DNA of 64,000 nucleotides from CBINFS01 sp966250015 (GCA_966250015.1 CBINFS010000004.1:155502-219501), one strand, 5' to 3'. Shown: positions 25,274 to 33,903, counted from the first letter of the stretch. A program made the numbers and translations. Notes: generated by a model not told the origin, from the sequence alone.

Positions 25274-26136
25274 GCCAGTCCGCCCAACTCACGATACCGG
25301 TAAACGAAGCAGCCTCAGGAGAAGGCGTGAAGCAGGCACGCCGTTTCCGTTACGACCCGCGGTATACGCCGCCGCTTTTCATCACCCTGATCCTTGCCAC
25401 CGGCCACTGGTCGTTCGGCATCCTTGAGAGTCTGGAGAAAACCCTGCTTTCCATCGGGGTAGCGATTCTCACCGAAACGGTCCTGAGCCGGATTTACCTG
25501 AACAAGTGGCCGCACCTCGCGAGCGCGTACATCAGCGGGATCAGCGTGGGCATCCTGCTTCGTTCGCCCTTCTTCTGGCCGTTTGCAGTCTGTGCGGCGC
25601 TCACGATCATGTCGAAGTACGTGGTACGGTACCGCGGACAGCATCTTTTCAACCCATCTAACTTCGGCATCTCGGCGCTCCTCTTCCTTTCACCCGGCGC
25701 CGTCGCTCACCTGAGCGTACAGTGGGGCAACCACATCTGGCCGATGCTGGTGATCTGGATTCTGGGGTCGGTGATCGTCTACCGCGTCAAGCGGTTCCAC
25801 ATATCCGCAACGTACGTCGCCTTCTTTTTCATCTTTGCCTGGCTGCGGACGTTGATCACGGGCGATCCCTTCGTGGCGGAGATCGCGCCGATCACGGGTC
25901 CGATGTACCAGCTCTTCGTTTTCTTCATGATTACGGATCCGAAGACGAACGTACGGTCGAAGAAGGGGCAGATCGTGGTGGCCATCCTCGTTGCCTTAGT
26001 CGAGATGCTCTTGAGGCTGGGTGAGGTCATCCACGCGCCGTTCTACGCGCTCTTCCTCGTCGGCCCGATAGCACTGTTCCTCGAGCTCTGGTGGAATGCA
26101 CGCAAAGCCGGGCGGCTGCAAGCAGCCGTTGCCTGA
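25270..26136 (+). CDS. RnfD/NqrB-like membrane protein
   Basis: This 288-residue protein has about eight membrane segments and the motifs of the NQR2/RnfD/RnfE family: LRSPFFWPFAVCAALTIMSK, GQHLFNPSNFGISALLFLSP and FFMITDPKTNVRSKKGQ near the C-terminal third. RnfD and NqrB hold flavin and a sodium or proton path in Rnf/NQR complexes, but no other Rnf or Nqr subunit lies nearby, and I cannot see the flavin-threonine motif clearly. The start overlaps the CRTAC1 stop by 4 bases. Similar CRTAC1-RnfD-like neighbours are known in Acidobacteria and Bacteroidota, so a joint unknown function is likely. Confidence 0.75.
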   Translation: MSQSAQLTIPVNEAASGEGVKQARRFRYDPRYTPPLFITLILATGHWSFGILESLEKTLLSIGVAILTETVLSRIYLNKWPHLASAYISGISVGILLRSPFFWPFAVCAALTIMSKYVVRYRGQHLFNPSNFGISALLFLSPGAVAHLSVQWGNHIWPMLVIWILGSVIVYRVKRFHISATYVAFFFIFAWLRTLITGDPFVAEIAPITGPMYQLFVFFMITDPKTNVRSKKGQIVVAILVALVEMLLRLGEVIHAPFYALFLVGPIALFLELWWNARKAGRLQAAVA

Positions 26137-26183
26137 ATAAACCGGCATACCCGTTATTTCCAGGTATCATCCAACAGGTTGAA

Positions 26184-26729
26184 ATGGCACACGTAACGCT
26201 CCCTGAAGGTCTCCCCGGCATCACCGGCCTCCTTGCGCAGTTTCCGGAGACGGGCAAACACCTCCGGGGGTTGGCTGAAACGTTGCTCCGCGGCCCGTCG
26301 ACCCTTACACCCGGCGAGCGTGAGCTGATCGCGAGCTACGTGTCGCATCGGAACGACTGCTACTTCTGCACCCACTCGCACAGCGCCACCGCACGGCACC
26401 TGCTTGGCGACAAAGCGTCGCTGGTCGACGAGGTCCAGCGAGACCTTTCGACGGCAGGGGTATCGGACAAGCTGAGGGCGCTACTGGTGATCGCCGGCAA
26501 GGTGCAAAAAGGCGGGCGTATCGTGACCGACGAGGACGTAGCGCGGGCGCGGGCGCACGGCGCCGACGATAAGGAGATCCACGACACGGTGCTCATCGCG
26601 GCTGCCTTCTCCATGTACAACCGGTACGTCGACGGACTGGCGACGTGGACGCCCCAAGACGAGGCAATGTACGACCAGCACGGCAAGCAGCTCGCCGCTA
26701 CGGGTTACTTAGGCAGCGTCGGAACGTGA
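26184..26729 (+). CDS. AhpD-like / carboxymuconolactone decarboxylase family protein
   Basis: This 181-residue protein has the AhpD-like core ELIASYVSHRNDCYFCTHSHSATA, with a redox-type CxxC pair (Cys59, Cys62) and the following histidine (His66) that together form the alkylhydroperoxidase site. It therefore probably has peroxidase or related activity. The ATG at 26184, preceded by AGG, is chosen because the family starts here; the frame extends upstream to 26091 without family character. It runs convergently into the PAP2 gene with an overlap of 21 bases. Confidence 0.85.
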   Translation: MAHVTLPEGLPGITGLLAQFPETGKHLRGLAETLLRGPSTLTPGERELIASYVSHRNDCYFCTHSHSATARHLLGDKASLVDEVQRDLSTAGVSDKLRALLVIAGKVQKGGRIVTDEDVARARAHGADDKEIHDTVLIAAAFSMYNRYVDGLATWTPQDEAMYDQHGKQLAATGYLGSVGT

Positions 26730-27449
26730 AGTCGCAGATCGCCGGCCTTCGATGATGCGGACGGTCCATATGCTCAGCAGAAGCCACAGGACACCCCCGG
26801 TGTGACCGGCCAGGACGTCGGTCGCCCAGTGCACGTTCAGGTAGATGCGGCTCATCCCGATCAGGAAAATCATCAGCAACCCGCCCACCGTTATCAGAAT
26901 ACGCCAGACCAAAGGCGGCTTCAGGGTCCAGGCCAGGTAAATGATGAACCCGAAAAAGACGGTGGAGATGAAGGCGTGCCCGCTCGGGAAACTGTAGCCC
27001 GAGGCAAGCTCGGTCGGACGGACGCGCACGAAAAACAGCTTGAGCGCTTCGTTGAGTGGGCCGCCGATCACATCGGCCAGAATGAACTTGAGCAACAGCC
27101 ACCATTTCCGCAGAAAAAGCAGGGTGAGCGCCATCGACGTGACGAGGATGGTGATCACCGGGTAACCCCCGATCCGGGTGACGACCCTGACCCACGCTGT
27201 TCTTCCCGGCGTGACGTGCGGCTCGAAAAACTCCTGAAACCAGGCGTCCAGGGTATACAGTCCGGTCTGTTCGGAAACGTCCTCCACCAGCACGGCGAAG
27301 AACCACATCGCAAGGAGAATCACGAGGACCGAAATCGTTAAGCCGATCCCGTAAGCCGTCCCCCGTTGCAGCCGTGCCCTGAAGAAGCGTTCAGCGGCCG
27401 GGAACACCGCCTCGAACCGCCGAACCATCTGTTCAAAGGAAGAGCTCAA
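26709..27449 (-). CDS. PAP2 family phosphatase
   Basis: This 246-residue multi-pass membrane phosphatase of the PAP2 (type 2 phosphatidic acid phosphatase) family has the three signature motifs intact: KLFFVRVRP (Lys137, Arg144), FPSGHAF (Ser156, Gly157, His158) and SRIYLNVHWATDVLAG (Arg201, His207, Asp211). It may dephosphorylate undecaprenyl pyrophosphate, phosphatidic acid or phosphatidylglycerophosphate; the sequence does not tell which. Its end overlaps the convergent AhpD-like gene by 21 bases. Confidence 0.9.
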   Translation of the reverse strand: MSSSFEQMVRRFEAVFPAAERFFRARLQRGTAYGIGLTISVLVILLAMWFFAVLVEDVSEQTGLYTLDAWFQEFFEPHVTPGRTAWVRVVTRIGGYPVITILVTSMALTLLFLRKWWLLLKFILADVIGGPLNEALKLFFVRVRPTELASGYSFPSGHAFISTVFFGFIIYLAWTLKPPLVWRILITVGGLLMIFLIGMSRIYLNVHWATDVLAGHTGGVLWLLLSIWTVRIIEGRRSATSRSDAA

Positions 27450-27598
27450 AGCCGGTCAGGTTTGTGAAAGGGTCCGGGGGGTCAACCCCGGATCTGGCCC
27501 GGAGGTCCCGAAAATCTTGTCTAAGGCTTCAGAAAAGTGTCATCGGTAATTCGTATGTTAACGTGAAGTACGTACCTCCCTTGCACCGACGATACGTC

Positions 27599-27940
27599 AT
27601 GAAGCGCCTCGTCTTTTTGCTCATCCCACTCGCTGCGGTACTCACGGCGATGTTCCTACTGCCGCAGACCGGGTCGATTCGATGCCAGGTTCTGGATCCG
27701 GATACCAGTGCACCCATAGAGGGCGTCGAAGTGGTCATCGAGGGGGACGGTGTGTGGGTTCAGGCCGACACCGACACCGCCGGTTGGATGGAGGCCGCCA
27801 ACCTTCCGGGCGGCACGTACCGTATCCAGTTCAGGGAGCCGGGCTTCAAGAAGCTCGAGCTCAGTGACGTCCAGGTACAGGCATTCGAAACCAAAGAAAT
27901 CGTCACGCGGCTCGAGCGGAAAATACACGGTTGTTATTGA
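27599..27940 (+). CDS. Small carboxypeptidase-regulatory-like domain protein
   Basis: This 113-residue protein consists of a signal anchor (VFLLIPLAAVLTAMFLLP) and a single carboxypeptidase-regulatory-like beta-sandwich domain, seen as SIRCQVLDPDTSAPIEGVEV and ANLPGGTYRIQFREPGFKK. Such domains often occur in exported carbohydrate-related or surface proteins. I start at 27599, where the signal peptide begins, rather than at the upstream in-frame ATG at 27464. The end overlaps the convergent cutC by 7 bases. Function unknown. Confidence 0.65.
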   Translation: MKRLVFLLIPLAAVLTAMFLLPQTGSIRCQVLDPDTSAPIEGVEVVIEGDGVWVQADTDTAGWMEAANLPGGTYRIQFREPGFKKLELSDVQVQAFETKEIVTRLERKIHGCY

Positions 27941-28707
27941 GGAGTCGCCGCCTCGACCAGCTTTCGCACGGCGGCTTCGTCCGTACGCCCCTCCATCCGT
28001 ACGCCGGAATACGCATGGACCGATACCGGCCTGCCCTCGATCGGCAGGCTCGCCAGGGCCTTTCTTACGTTCGACGCGTTGACGCCACCGGACAGCACCA
28101 CCTCCAGGCGAGAATCCACCCACGTGATCGTCGAGGCCAGAGTGTCCAGGCCGTCGAGCAACGTCCCCTTCGATCCATACGGCAAACCGGAGGTCAGCAC
28201 GCGGTCGACACCCGCTTTGACCAGCGCTTCAACCGCCTCCTCCCGATCCGAAACGGCGTCGAACGCCCGGTGGAACGTCACGCGCAATCCTGCTTCATGC
28301 GCATTCCGGACCAGGTCGTATAGAGTATCGACGTCGATCTTCCGGTCCTTTCGCAAAATGCCGAGCGCCACGCCTTCTGCGCCCGCGTCGCCTGCCATCC
28401 GGACCTGGCGATGCATCAGGCCGATCTCTGCAGGCGTGTAGAAGAAGTCGCCGGGTCTCGGGCGGATCATCACGACCAGGCCCGTCCGGTCTCCGAATAC
28501 CTGCCGCGCCTCCTCGATGTGTGATGTTGGCGGGGTGAGGCCATCCTCGGACATGTCGCTGCATAGCTCGATCCTGGACGCACCACCCGCGAGCGCGGCA
28601 CGCACCGATTGCGCCACCTGCGCGATACCGGAGCTTTCGACGCAGACTTCGACCGGCACTACGTATCCGATCTGTTTATGGCCATTCACGTCGGTTCCTG
28701 ATTGCAC
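27934..28707 (-). CDS. cutC: CutC family protein (copper homeostasis / TIM-barrel)
   Basis: This 257-residue CutC-family protein has VEVCVESSGIAQVAQSVRAA near the N-terminus, VMIRPRPGDFFYTPAEI, VTFHRAFDAVSDREEAVEAL and RVLTSGLPYGSKGTLLDG, all family landmarks in order. CutC is a TIM-barrel protein linked by genetics to copper tolerance, although its enzymatic role is not settled. The first 14 residues before the conserved domain may be non-native; the start could be later. It is a single gene with converging and diverging neighbours. Confidence 0.9.
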   Translation of the reverse strand: MQSGTDVNGHKQIGYVVPVEVCVESSGIAQVAQSVRAALAGGASRIELCSDMSEDGLTPPTSHIEEARQVFGDRTGLVVMIRPRPGDFFYTPAEIGLMHRQVRMAGDAGAEGVALGILRKDRKIDVDTLYDLVRNAHEAGLRVTFHRAFDAVSDREEAVEALVKAGVDRVLTSGLPYGSKGTLLDGLDTLASTITWVDSRLEVVLSGGVNASNVRKALASLPIEGRPVSVHAYSGVRMEGRTDEAAVRKLVEAATPQ

Positions 28708-28913
28708 TGGCGCCGGTTTGTATCGTCACGGCGCAAGTCGTGTCGTATTTCCTTCCAAGTTGTTACAACGAACGCGCCGGAAGGTAGGGAATAAGACAGA
28801 AAATACGGAAACTGACCGGTTGAAAAGACGGTGCAAGGAGGGCAACCATCCGGCCGATGCCGGACGCCATCCCCGCCCACAAATCGCCCTCATGAGATCG
28901 AGAGGTTACCCGT

Positions 28914-29654
28914 ATGGCTGGTACCGAGCTGCGTGAATCTGCGCAACCCCACGGAAACGTGCTCGTCGTGGACGATGACCCCCAGATTCTGGAATCGCTC
29001 ACCGAATTCCTCCAACATTCCGGCTGGCAAGTAGCGACGGCTTCCTCGGGAGAAGAAGCGCTCGAAAAAATGCAGCAACACACCCTGGACGCCGTGTTGT
29101 TGGACGTCAATCTGCCCGGTATGAGTGGATTCGAGGTGCTTGAGCAATCCCAGAAGGCGGGCGTCATCGCGCCCATTTTTATGATCTCGACGAGTACGAG
29201 CGACGAAAATCGCCTGCGGGCCTTCGGGCTCGGCGCCGAGGACTACCTGACGAAGCCACTCGAGCCCGAAGTTCTGATAACCCGGCTCGAACGTTTCGCT
29301 CAGGGTACGGAACCTCTTTCGGAGACCCTGCATCAGATCGGGATGGCAACGATAGACCTCAGGGCTAATCAGATTCGTCGTCCGGGCGCCGATCCTCAGA
29401 CACTCCCCGAGTTTCAGCGGGAGCTGCTCCGCACGTTGCTTGCCCACCGCGGGCAAACGGTCTCGCGCAAGCAGTTGCTCAAAGAAGCGCTCAAAATCAA
29501 CCAGGATTCCGTGTGGGCGAGCTATACGCTACGCGCCCTCGACACGATGCTCAACGAGCAGATCGAGGAGCTGCGGCGCGTGATAGAGCCGGATGCAAGG
29601 AAGCCGGTCTACATCAAACGTGTTTTCGGCCAGGGCTATCGCCTTCAGGCTTAG
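28914..29654 (+). CDS. Response regulator, OmpR-like with a winged-helix output
   Basis: This 246-residue response regulator has an N-terminal receiver domain (NVLVVDDDPQILESLTEF, phospho-acceptor Asp64 in VLLDVNLPG, Lys114 in DYLTKPL). A C-terminal transcriptional-regulator winged helix follows, with SRKQLLKEALKINQDSVWAS and IKRVFGQGYRLQ at the end. No sensor kinase gene adjoins it, so the partner must be encoded elsewhere or in an unlinked hybrid kinase. GAGAGG sits 9 bases upstream of the ATG. Confidence 0.88.
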   Translation: MAGTELRESAQPHGNVLVVDDDPQILESLTEFLQHSGWQVATASSGEEALEKMQQHTLDAVLLDVNLPGMSGFEVLEQSQKAGVIAPIFMISTSTSDENRLRAFGLGAEDYLTKPLEPEVLITRLERFAQGTEPLSETLHQIGMATIDLRANQIRRPGADPQTLPEFQRELLRTLLAHRGQTVSRKQLLKEALKINQDSVWASYTLRALDTMLNEQIEELRRVIEPDARKPVYIKRVFGQGYRLQA

Positions 29655-29737
29655 CACGATAAATCTTTACACACGTTGAGCAGCATAGTGCCTATTTTGG
29701 GCACCCCGCCATAATTCCCTGTAGAGAAGGAAACCCG

Positions 29738-30232
29738 ATGAAAGAGAACGTACTCCTGGTATACCTGAACGACCACCGGGCAGGCGCCGTCGCCGCTCTC
29801 GAGACGATCGAACGCCTGCGAGAGATTGGGCCGCCCACGGTTCCGGAGCATTTTCTCCGTCAGCTGGACCGTGAGATCAGGGAAGATACCGAGGTGCTGT
29901 CGGACCTCATCGGGCGCTTCGGGGGAGAAGAAAGCAAGCTCAAAAAGACCGTGGCGTGGCTTGCCGAAAAGGTCGAACGGCTCAAGCTAAGCAGAGACGA
30001 CCCGAGCGATGAGGCCTTTGCCCTGTTCCAGCACCTGGAAATACTTCTACTGGGCATACGAGGGAAACGCGCCCTCTGGGAGGTGCTCGAAGTCGTGTGC
30101 CGGGGAGACGCACGTTTTGACGGATTCGACTGGCACCGGCTGAAGCAAAAAGCCGACAAGCAGATGGACCAGGTAGAGATTTACCGTCTGGATACGGCGC
30201 GGATGGCCTTCCTGGACCTGGAAGAAGATTGA
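29738..30232 (+). CDS. Conserved helical protein of unknown function (164 aa)
   Basis: This all-alpha, hydrophilic, probably cytoplasmic protein starts LLVYLNDHRAGAVAALETIE and has four strongly amphipathic stretches, the pattern of a small four-helix bundle. I recognise the opening as a recurrent one in uncharacterised bacterial proteins that look ferritin-like, but no metal site is evident. GAGAAGG lies 7 bases before the ATG. It follows the response regulator in the same direction with an 83-base gap, and may be co-transcribed or not. Confidence 0.6.
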   Translation: MKENVLLVYLNDHRAGAVAALETIERLREIGPPTVPEHFLRQLDREIREDTEVLSDLIGRFGGEESKLKKTVAWLAEKVERLKLSRDDPSDEAFALFQHLEILLLGIRGKRALWEVLEVVCRGDARFDGFDWHRLKQKADKQMDQVEIYRLDTARMAFLDLEED

Positions 30233-30259
30233 CTGGAGGTTAGGCTTCCGGACAACGCT

Positions 30260-30775
30260 TTACCGGCCCCGTTTCGTTTTGATGAGGATAACGCCGTTAG
30301 CGCCACGCGATCCGTAGATCGCCGCCATTGGCCCTTTGAGCACACTGATCGAATCGACGTCTTTCGGGTTCAGCCAGTTCATCCCGTCAGGGCCCAGCAT
30401 GACTGGCATGCCGTCGACGACCCAGAGGGGTTCGGTATTGCCGAAGATGGTGCTTACGCCGCGGATCTGTACCGTTATGCGTCCACCGGACCGCTCGATG
30501 ACGTTCACGCCGCTCACCCGCCCTTCGAGCAGCTCCTCGACTCGCCTCACGTGTCGCCTTTCGATGTCCTCCTGATCCAGCTGCGTGACGGAATACGTCA
30601 GGTCGTCTTTGTCGATCTTGCTGTAAGGAATCATCACCGTGTCGTCATCGATCTCTTCTTCCTCGGCCAGCGCTTGAGTGCGGGCACAGCCCATCAACAC
30701 GGGAATCGCCAGGCTGCAGCCCAGCAGGATCAGTGAGAATCGGTGTAGCCTTCGAGATTCGTAACCAGTATTCAT
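30260..30775 (-). CDS. Barrel-less TonB-receptor plug-domain lipoprotein
   Basis: This 171-residue lipoprotein (lipobox VLMGC) consists only of an acidic linker and a TonB-dependent-receptor plug domain: VRRVEELLEGRVSGVNVIE, GGRITVQIRGVSTIFGN, EPLWVVDGMPVM and IYGSRGANGVILIKTKRG. These are the same motifs as in SusC plug domains, but the barrel that should follow is missing and the gene stops cleanly. I start at 30775, where GGAGGGGG lies 5 bases before the ATG. Stand-alone plug lipoproteins exist in Bacteroidota; their function is unknown, perhaps as accessory or decoy plugs. Confidence 0.8.
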   Translation of the reverse strand: MNTGYESRRLHRFSLILLGCSLAIPVLMGCARTQALAEEEEIDDDTVMIPYSKIDKDDLTYSVTQLDQEDIERRHVRRVEELLEGRVSGVNVIERSGGRITVQIRGVSTIFGNTEPLWVVDGMPVMLGPDGMNWLNPKDVDSISVLKGPMAAIYGSRGANGVILIKTKRGR

Positions 30776-31113
30776 CGTCGCCCCCTCCGTAATAAAGTCC
30801 CTCGCCCACACGTACCGGCCTGCCTTTAACGTAACACATAATCGCCGGATATCAACTACTACCCCGTCGCCACCCTCAAGACGCAGGGATTTATAGCTCC
30901 TGAATAGACCCGCATTAATCGCTAACCCTAATCCTATATTAATCTTACGTACACTTTTGATCCTGGATCGAGCCTCAGGGGTAGTCGCTGACAATTTCAC
31001 ATGAGGCGACGTAATCGGGAAGTCGTCCCGTAGCAACGGGTTGCCAGAAACCCGGGTGAGTAATCCAGGTATAATACTTAGAATTCAAGATAATTGAAAC
31101 AGGAGGATTTGGG
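30776..31113. other. Divergent intergenic region between the plug lipoprotein and marR
   Basis: No gene is supported. The right end contains a TATAAT box at 31070-31075 and a GAATTC-centred site, annotated separately. The rest shows nothing I can interpret. Confidence 0.5.
31070..31090 (+). promoter_or_regulatory. marR -10 box and GAATTC-centred candidate operator
   Basis: TATAAT (31070-31075) is followed by a gaattc core (31081-31086) flanked by tta and aaga, an imperfect inverted repeat sitting on the predicted transcription start. A second site with the core cgaattcg lies at 31738-31745 before doxX. MhqR-type MarR regulators bind operators with a GAATTC core, but the outer arms match poorly here. 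Confidence 0.35.
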
Positions 31114-31581
31114 ATGGATAGCGAAACCGGAGTGGCGCTCAAGCTGTGGGTGGTGATGAACAAGGCCTTGCGGAGTGTCGAAGAGCATCTCCGGCGGCAG
31201 GTGGAGTCGCACGGCTTGAGCTTTACGGAGTTTGCCGTGCTCGAGGTGCTGTTGCACCGGGGCGCGCTGCCGATCGGCGAGCTCGGGGGACGTATCCTGC
31301 TCACGAGTGGAAGCATGACCTACGTGGTGGACAAGCTCGAAAAGCGCGGGCTCATCCGGCGCAGGGCGTGCCCGAACGACCGGCGCGTGATCTACGCCGA
31401 GCTGACGGACGAAGGCCGGAGCCTGATCGAGCCCGTTTTCCAGGAGCACGCCACGCTGATTCGCAACCTCATGGACGGCATCACGCCGGAACAACAACAA
31501 ACGGTCACCGAGCTCCTGAAACAGCTTGGACGGTATGCTGAAGCGCTCGATCCGCAGGAGGCGCTCGAAAATGCGGAATAG
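31114..31581 (+). CDS. MarR family transcriptional regulator
   Basis: This 155-residue winged-helix regulator shows the MarR pattern: SFTEFAVLEVLLHRGALPIGEL (helix-turn-helix region), TSGSMTYVVDKLEKRGLIRR (recognition helix) and PNDRRVIYAELTDEGRSLI (wing). It starts with AGGAGG 7 bases upstream. It is followed by a DoxX-type membrane protein in the same direction. In Bacillus subtilis the MarR-type repressor MhqR controls a DoxX-family gene (mhqP) in a quinone-stress response, so this pair may act similarly. That role is inference from gene order. Confidence 0.92.
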   Translation: MDSETGVALKLWVVMNKALRSVEEHLRRQVESHGLSFTEFAVLEVLLHRGALPIGELGGRILLTSGSMTYVVDKLEKRGLIRRRACPNDRRVIYAELTDEGRSLIEPVFQEHATLIRNLMDGITPEQQQTVTELLKQLGRYAEALDPQEALENAE

Positions 31582-31737
31582 CCGGTAGCACGCCTGTCGA
31601 AGCCGATCCTCTCCCTCATCTCATCTACTGGCCGGGCTCTCCCATTCGCACGGGAAAGCCGGAAGGCATTACGCTACCGGCAACACGCCGACACGGCACG
31701 CGGCCTCCTTCTCCGATCCTCCCAACGATATTGCATT

Positions 31738-31745
31738 CGAATTCG
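31738..31745. promoter_or_regulatory. Possible second MarR site before doxX
   Basis: The 8-bp palindrome cgaattcg lies 77 bases before the doxX start, with the same gaattc core as in the marR promoter. It is short and could be chance. Confidence 0.25.
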
Positions 31746-31821
31746 CCTCATCGGGTACCCAATTGGACTCCCCGTTGATCGTACAAATGCCCCTGATTCA
31801 TTCACCAAAGCGGAGGAAACC

Positions 31822-32262
31822 ATGGCTGAACTTTTCAGAACCCGAACGGATGCATTCGCAAAAGCAGGACGCATCACGCATGCCATCCTGCGAATAGGTG
31901 CAGGGCTGCTGTTTATGCAACACGGAGCCCAGAAGCTATTCGGCATGCTGGGTGGCGTCGACGGGCAGGGCGCCAGCGTCGACCTCGTTTCGCTCATGGG
32001 CCTTGCCGGCATACTCGAGTTTTTCGGCGGCCTCCTGATCGTCCTGGGCCTGCTCACGATGCCGGTAGCCGCCATCCTCACCGTCGAGATGCTGATGGCC
32101 AATTTCATGGCGCACATGCCGCAGGGTGGATTTCCGGTCCAGAACGGAGGCGAGCTTCCCCTGCTGTACGCGCTCATTTACCTCTACCTGGCGGCCAACG
32201 GTCCGGGACCTGCAAGCCTCGACGGCCAGATGAGACGCAGTAAATCGAGCGCAACGGTTTGA
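31822..32262 (+). CDS. DoxX family membrane protein (with MarR)
   Basis: This 146-residue membrane protein with four hydrophobic segments has DoxX-family features: ILRIGAGLLFMQHGAQKLFGML in the first helix, GLAGILEFFGGLLIVLGLLT in the second and VEMLMANFMAHMPQGGFPVQ in the third. GGAGG lies 5 bases before the ATG. Its partner is the MarR-type gene upstream. DoxX proteins in other bacteria respond to thiol, quinone or sulfur stress. Only the family, not the activity, is certain. Confidence 0.88.
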   Translation: MAELFRTRTDAFAKAGRITHAILRIGAGLLFMQHGAQKLFGMLGGVDGQGASVDLVSLMGLAGILEFFGGLLIVLGLLTMPVAAILTVEMLMANFMAHMPQGGFPVQNGGELPLLYALIYLYLAANGPGPASLDGQMRRSKSSATV

Positions 32263-32321
32263 AAGGCCGGGTATAACGAAGGCGGACCGACTGCACCGAT
32301 AGGGATGAATTGCGGGAACAC

Positions 32322-32372
32322 AAAAAATACGGGCGACGCCGGGGAGGGGTAAGCTCCTCTCCGACGCCGCCC
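32322..32372 (-). terminator. Rho-independent terminator after the Gfo/Idh/MocA gene
   Basis: On the minus strand, a long GC-rich hairpin (gggcggcgtcgg/ccggcgtcgccc with agaggag/cccctcc inside) is followed by TTTTTT. It begins 23 bases beyond the stop codon. Confidence 0.75.
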
Positions 32373-32395
32373 AATGCCGCAATTATGGGCGCGGA

Positions 32396-33721
32396 TCAGA
32401 CCGTGGGGAGGGTCCAGGGGGCGCGGTAGTGGCTTTTTGTGAGCTCGTTGGCTTCCTCGTCGTTCTCGAACGTACCGGTCGCCCCGTTCCACTTAACTTT
32501 CCTGCCAGTGCGGTAGGCGATGTTGCCGAGGTGGGCGTTAAGAGCAGCCAGACGGCCGGTATCGACGTCGCAGTTGGGCGTAGCGCGCGTCTTCATGCAC
32601 TCGATGAAATTGTTGGCGTGGTACTGGAGGTCGAAGCGGCCGCCTTCCCGGCGTGCGACGGCTTCCATACGGGGCGTCTGTCCACTATACTCCGGGATGA
32701 CCTCCCAGCCGCCGCGATCGGCGACGAGCGTGCCGTTGTTTCCGACGAAGGCAACGCCGTGGTCGCGCCCGTAGGGTCCGTTGCTGATTCCCTGGGCGTG
32801 CTCCCACAGCATCGTCCAGCCGTCGAACTGGTAGATAGCCGTAAGGGTGTCTGGCGTCTCTTCGGCGCCGTCGGGGTTGCCGAGCTTGCCGCCCATGGCA
32901 ACCACTTCGGTAGGCGATTCAGCCTTCATGCCCCAGAGTGCCATGTCGATGATGTGGACGCCCCAGTCGGTCATCAGGCCGCCTGCGTAATCCCAGAACC
33001 AGCGGAAATTGAAGTGGAACCGGTTCGGGTTGAAGGGCCGCTTGGGCGCCGGGCCGAGCCACATGTCGTAATCGACACCTTCCGGAACGGGTTCGTCGGG
33101 ACGAACCGGGATGTTCTCCATCCAACCCTGATAGGCCCAGGTTTTGACGGTCCGGATGTCACCGAGGGCGCCCGACCAGACGAATTCCATGGCTTCTTTC
33201 CAGTGCGGCCCGCTGCGTTGCCACTGGCCGATCTGGACGACGCGGTTGTATTTGTGCGCAGCGGCGCGCATCCGCTCGATCTCTTCGATCGAGTTCGCCA
33301 TTGGCTTTTCGCAATAGACGTCCTTCCCGGCCTCGCACGCCGAGATCATGATCAGGGGATGCCAGTGATCGGGCGTGCCGACGATGACTGCGTCGACGTC
33401 CTGATTGTCGATGAGGGCACGCCAGTCCGCATACAGGGTGGCCTTTTTCCCAGTCTTTTTTTCGAGGTCGGCTGCGCGGCGCTCGAGCACGTTTCGGTCG
33501 ACGTCGCAGAGGGCGATAGCCTCGACTTCAGGCACGTTGGTGAGGACGTCGAGGTCGGTATAGCCCATCCCGTTGCATCCCACGAGCCCGATCAGGATCC
33601 GGTCGCTGGGAGCGACGCGGCGTTTCTGCGCGATCAAGCTGCCGGGCATGGCGGACGCAAGACCGGCGCCGGCGAGCAGGGCAGCCGAGCTCTGGACGAA
33701 TTGTCTTCTGGAGTATCGCAT
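32396..33721 (-). CDS. Tat-exported Gfo/Idh/MocA family oxidoreductase
   Basis: This 441-residue NAD(P)-dependent oxidoreductase has a twin-arginine signal (MRYSRRQFVQSSAALLAG, residues 1-26), so it should be folded before export to the periplasm. The dinucleotide-binding part shows ILIGLVGCNGMGYTDL and VEAIALCDVDRNV. The substrate loop IVGTPDHWHPLIMISACEAGKDVYCEKPMA, given here only as a pattern, places the EKP motif typical of the family near residue 139. The C-terminal domain has NFRWFWDYAGGLMTDWGVH, common in secreted members of this family. It lies downstream of the SusD gene but behind a strong terminator, so it may be separately transcribed. The substrate is unknown, probably a sugar derivative. 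Confidence 0.9.
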   Translation of the reverse strand: MRYSRRQFVQSSAALLAGAGLASAMPGSLIAQKRRVAPSDRILIGLVGCNGMGYTDLDVLTNVPEVEAIALCDVDRNVLERRAADLEKKTGKKATLYADWRALIDNQDVDAVIVGTPDHWHPLIMISACEAGKDVYCEKPMANSIEEIERMRAAAHKYNRVVQIGQWQRSGPHWKEAMEFVWSGALGDIRTVKTWAYQGWMENIPVRPDEPVPEGVDYDMWLGPAPKRPFNPNRFHFNFRWFWDYAGGLMTDWGVHIIDMALWGMKAESPTEVVAMGGKLGNPDGAEETPDTLTAIYQFDGWTMLWEHAQGISNGPYGRDHGVAFVGNNGTLVADRGGWEVIPEYSGQTPRMEAVARREGGRFDLQYHANNFIECMKTRATPNCDVDTGRLAALNAHLGNIAYRTGRKVKWNGATGTFENDEEANELTKSHYRAPWTLPTV

Positions 33722-33857
33722 GGTACGAATCGGTTTGTCACCTGACTAATAGCGCTTCCGGTCTATCGCTCGAAAGCCTGTGGACAAGTTCGTGTGCAGT
33801 GTACCGCTTTTGCAAGGATTACATCGGGCAATTCGTAAGGTTGCGCATTTCAGATAG

Positions 33858-33903
33858 AAAAAAACGAGAGACCCTTCACGCGCTGACGCGTGAAGGGTCT
33901 CTC
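33858..33903 (-). terminator. Strong rho-independent terminator after susD
   Basis: Arms 33866-33882 and 33887-33903 are perfect 17-bp complements with a four-base loop. On the minus strand the hairpin is followed by a run of seven Ts. It begins 29 bases past the stop of the SusD gene. Confidence 0.95.
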
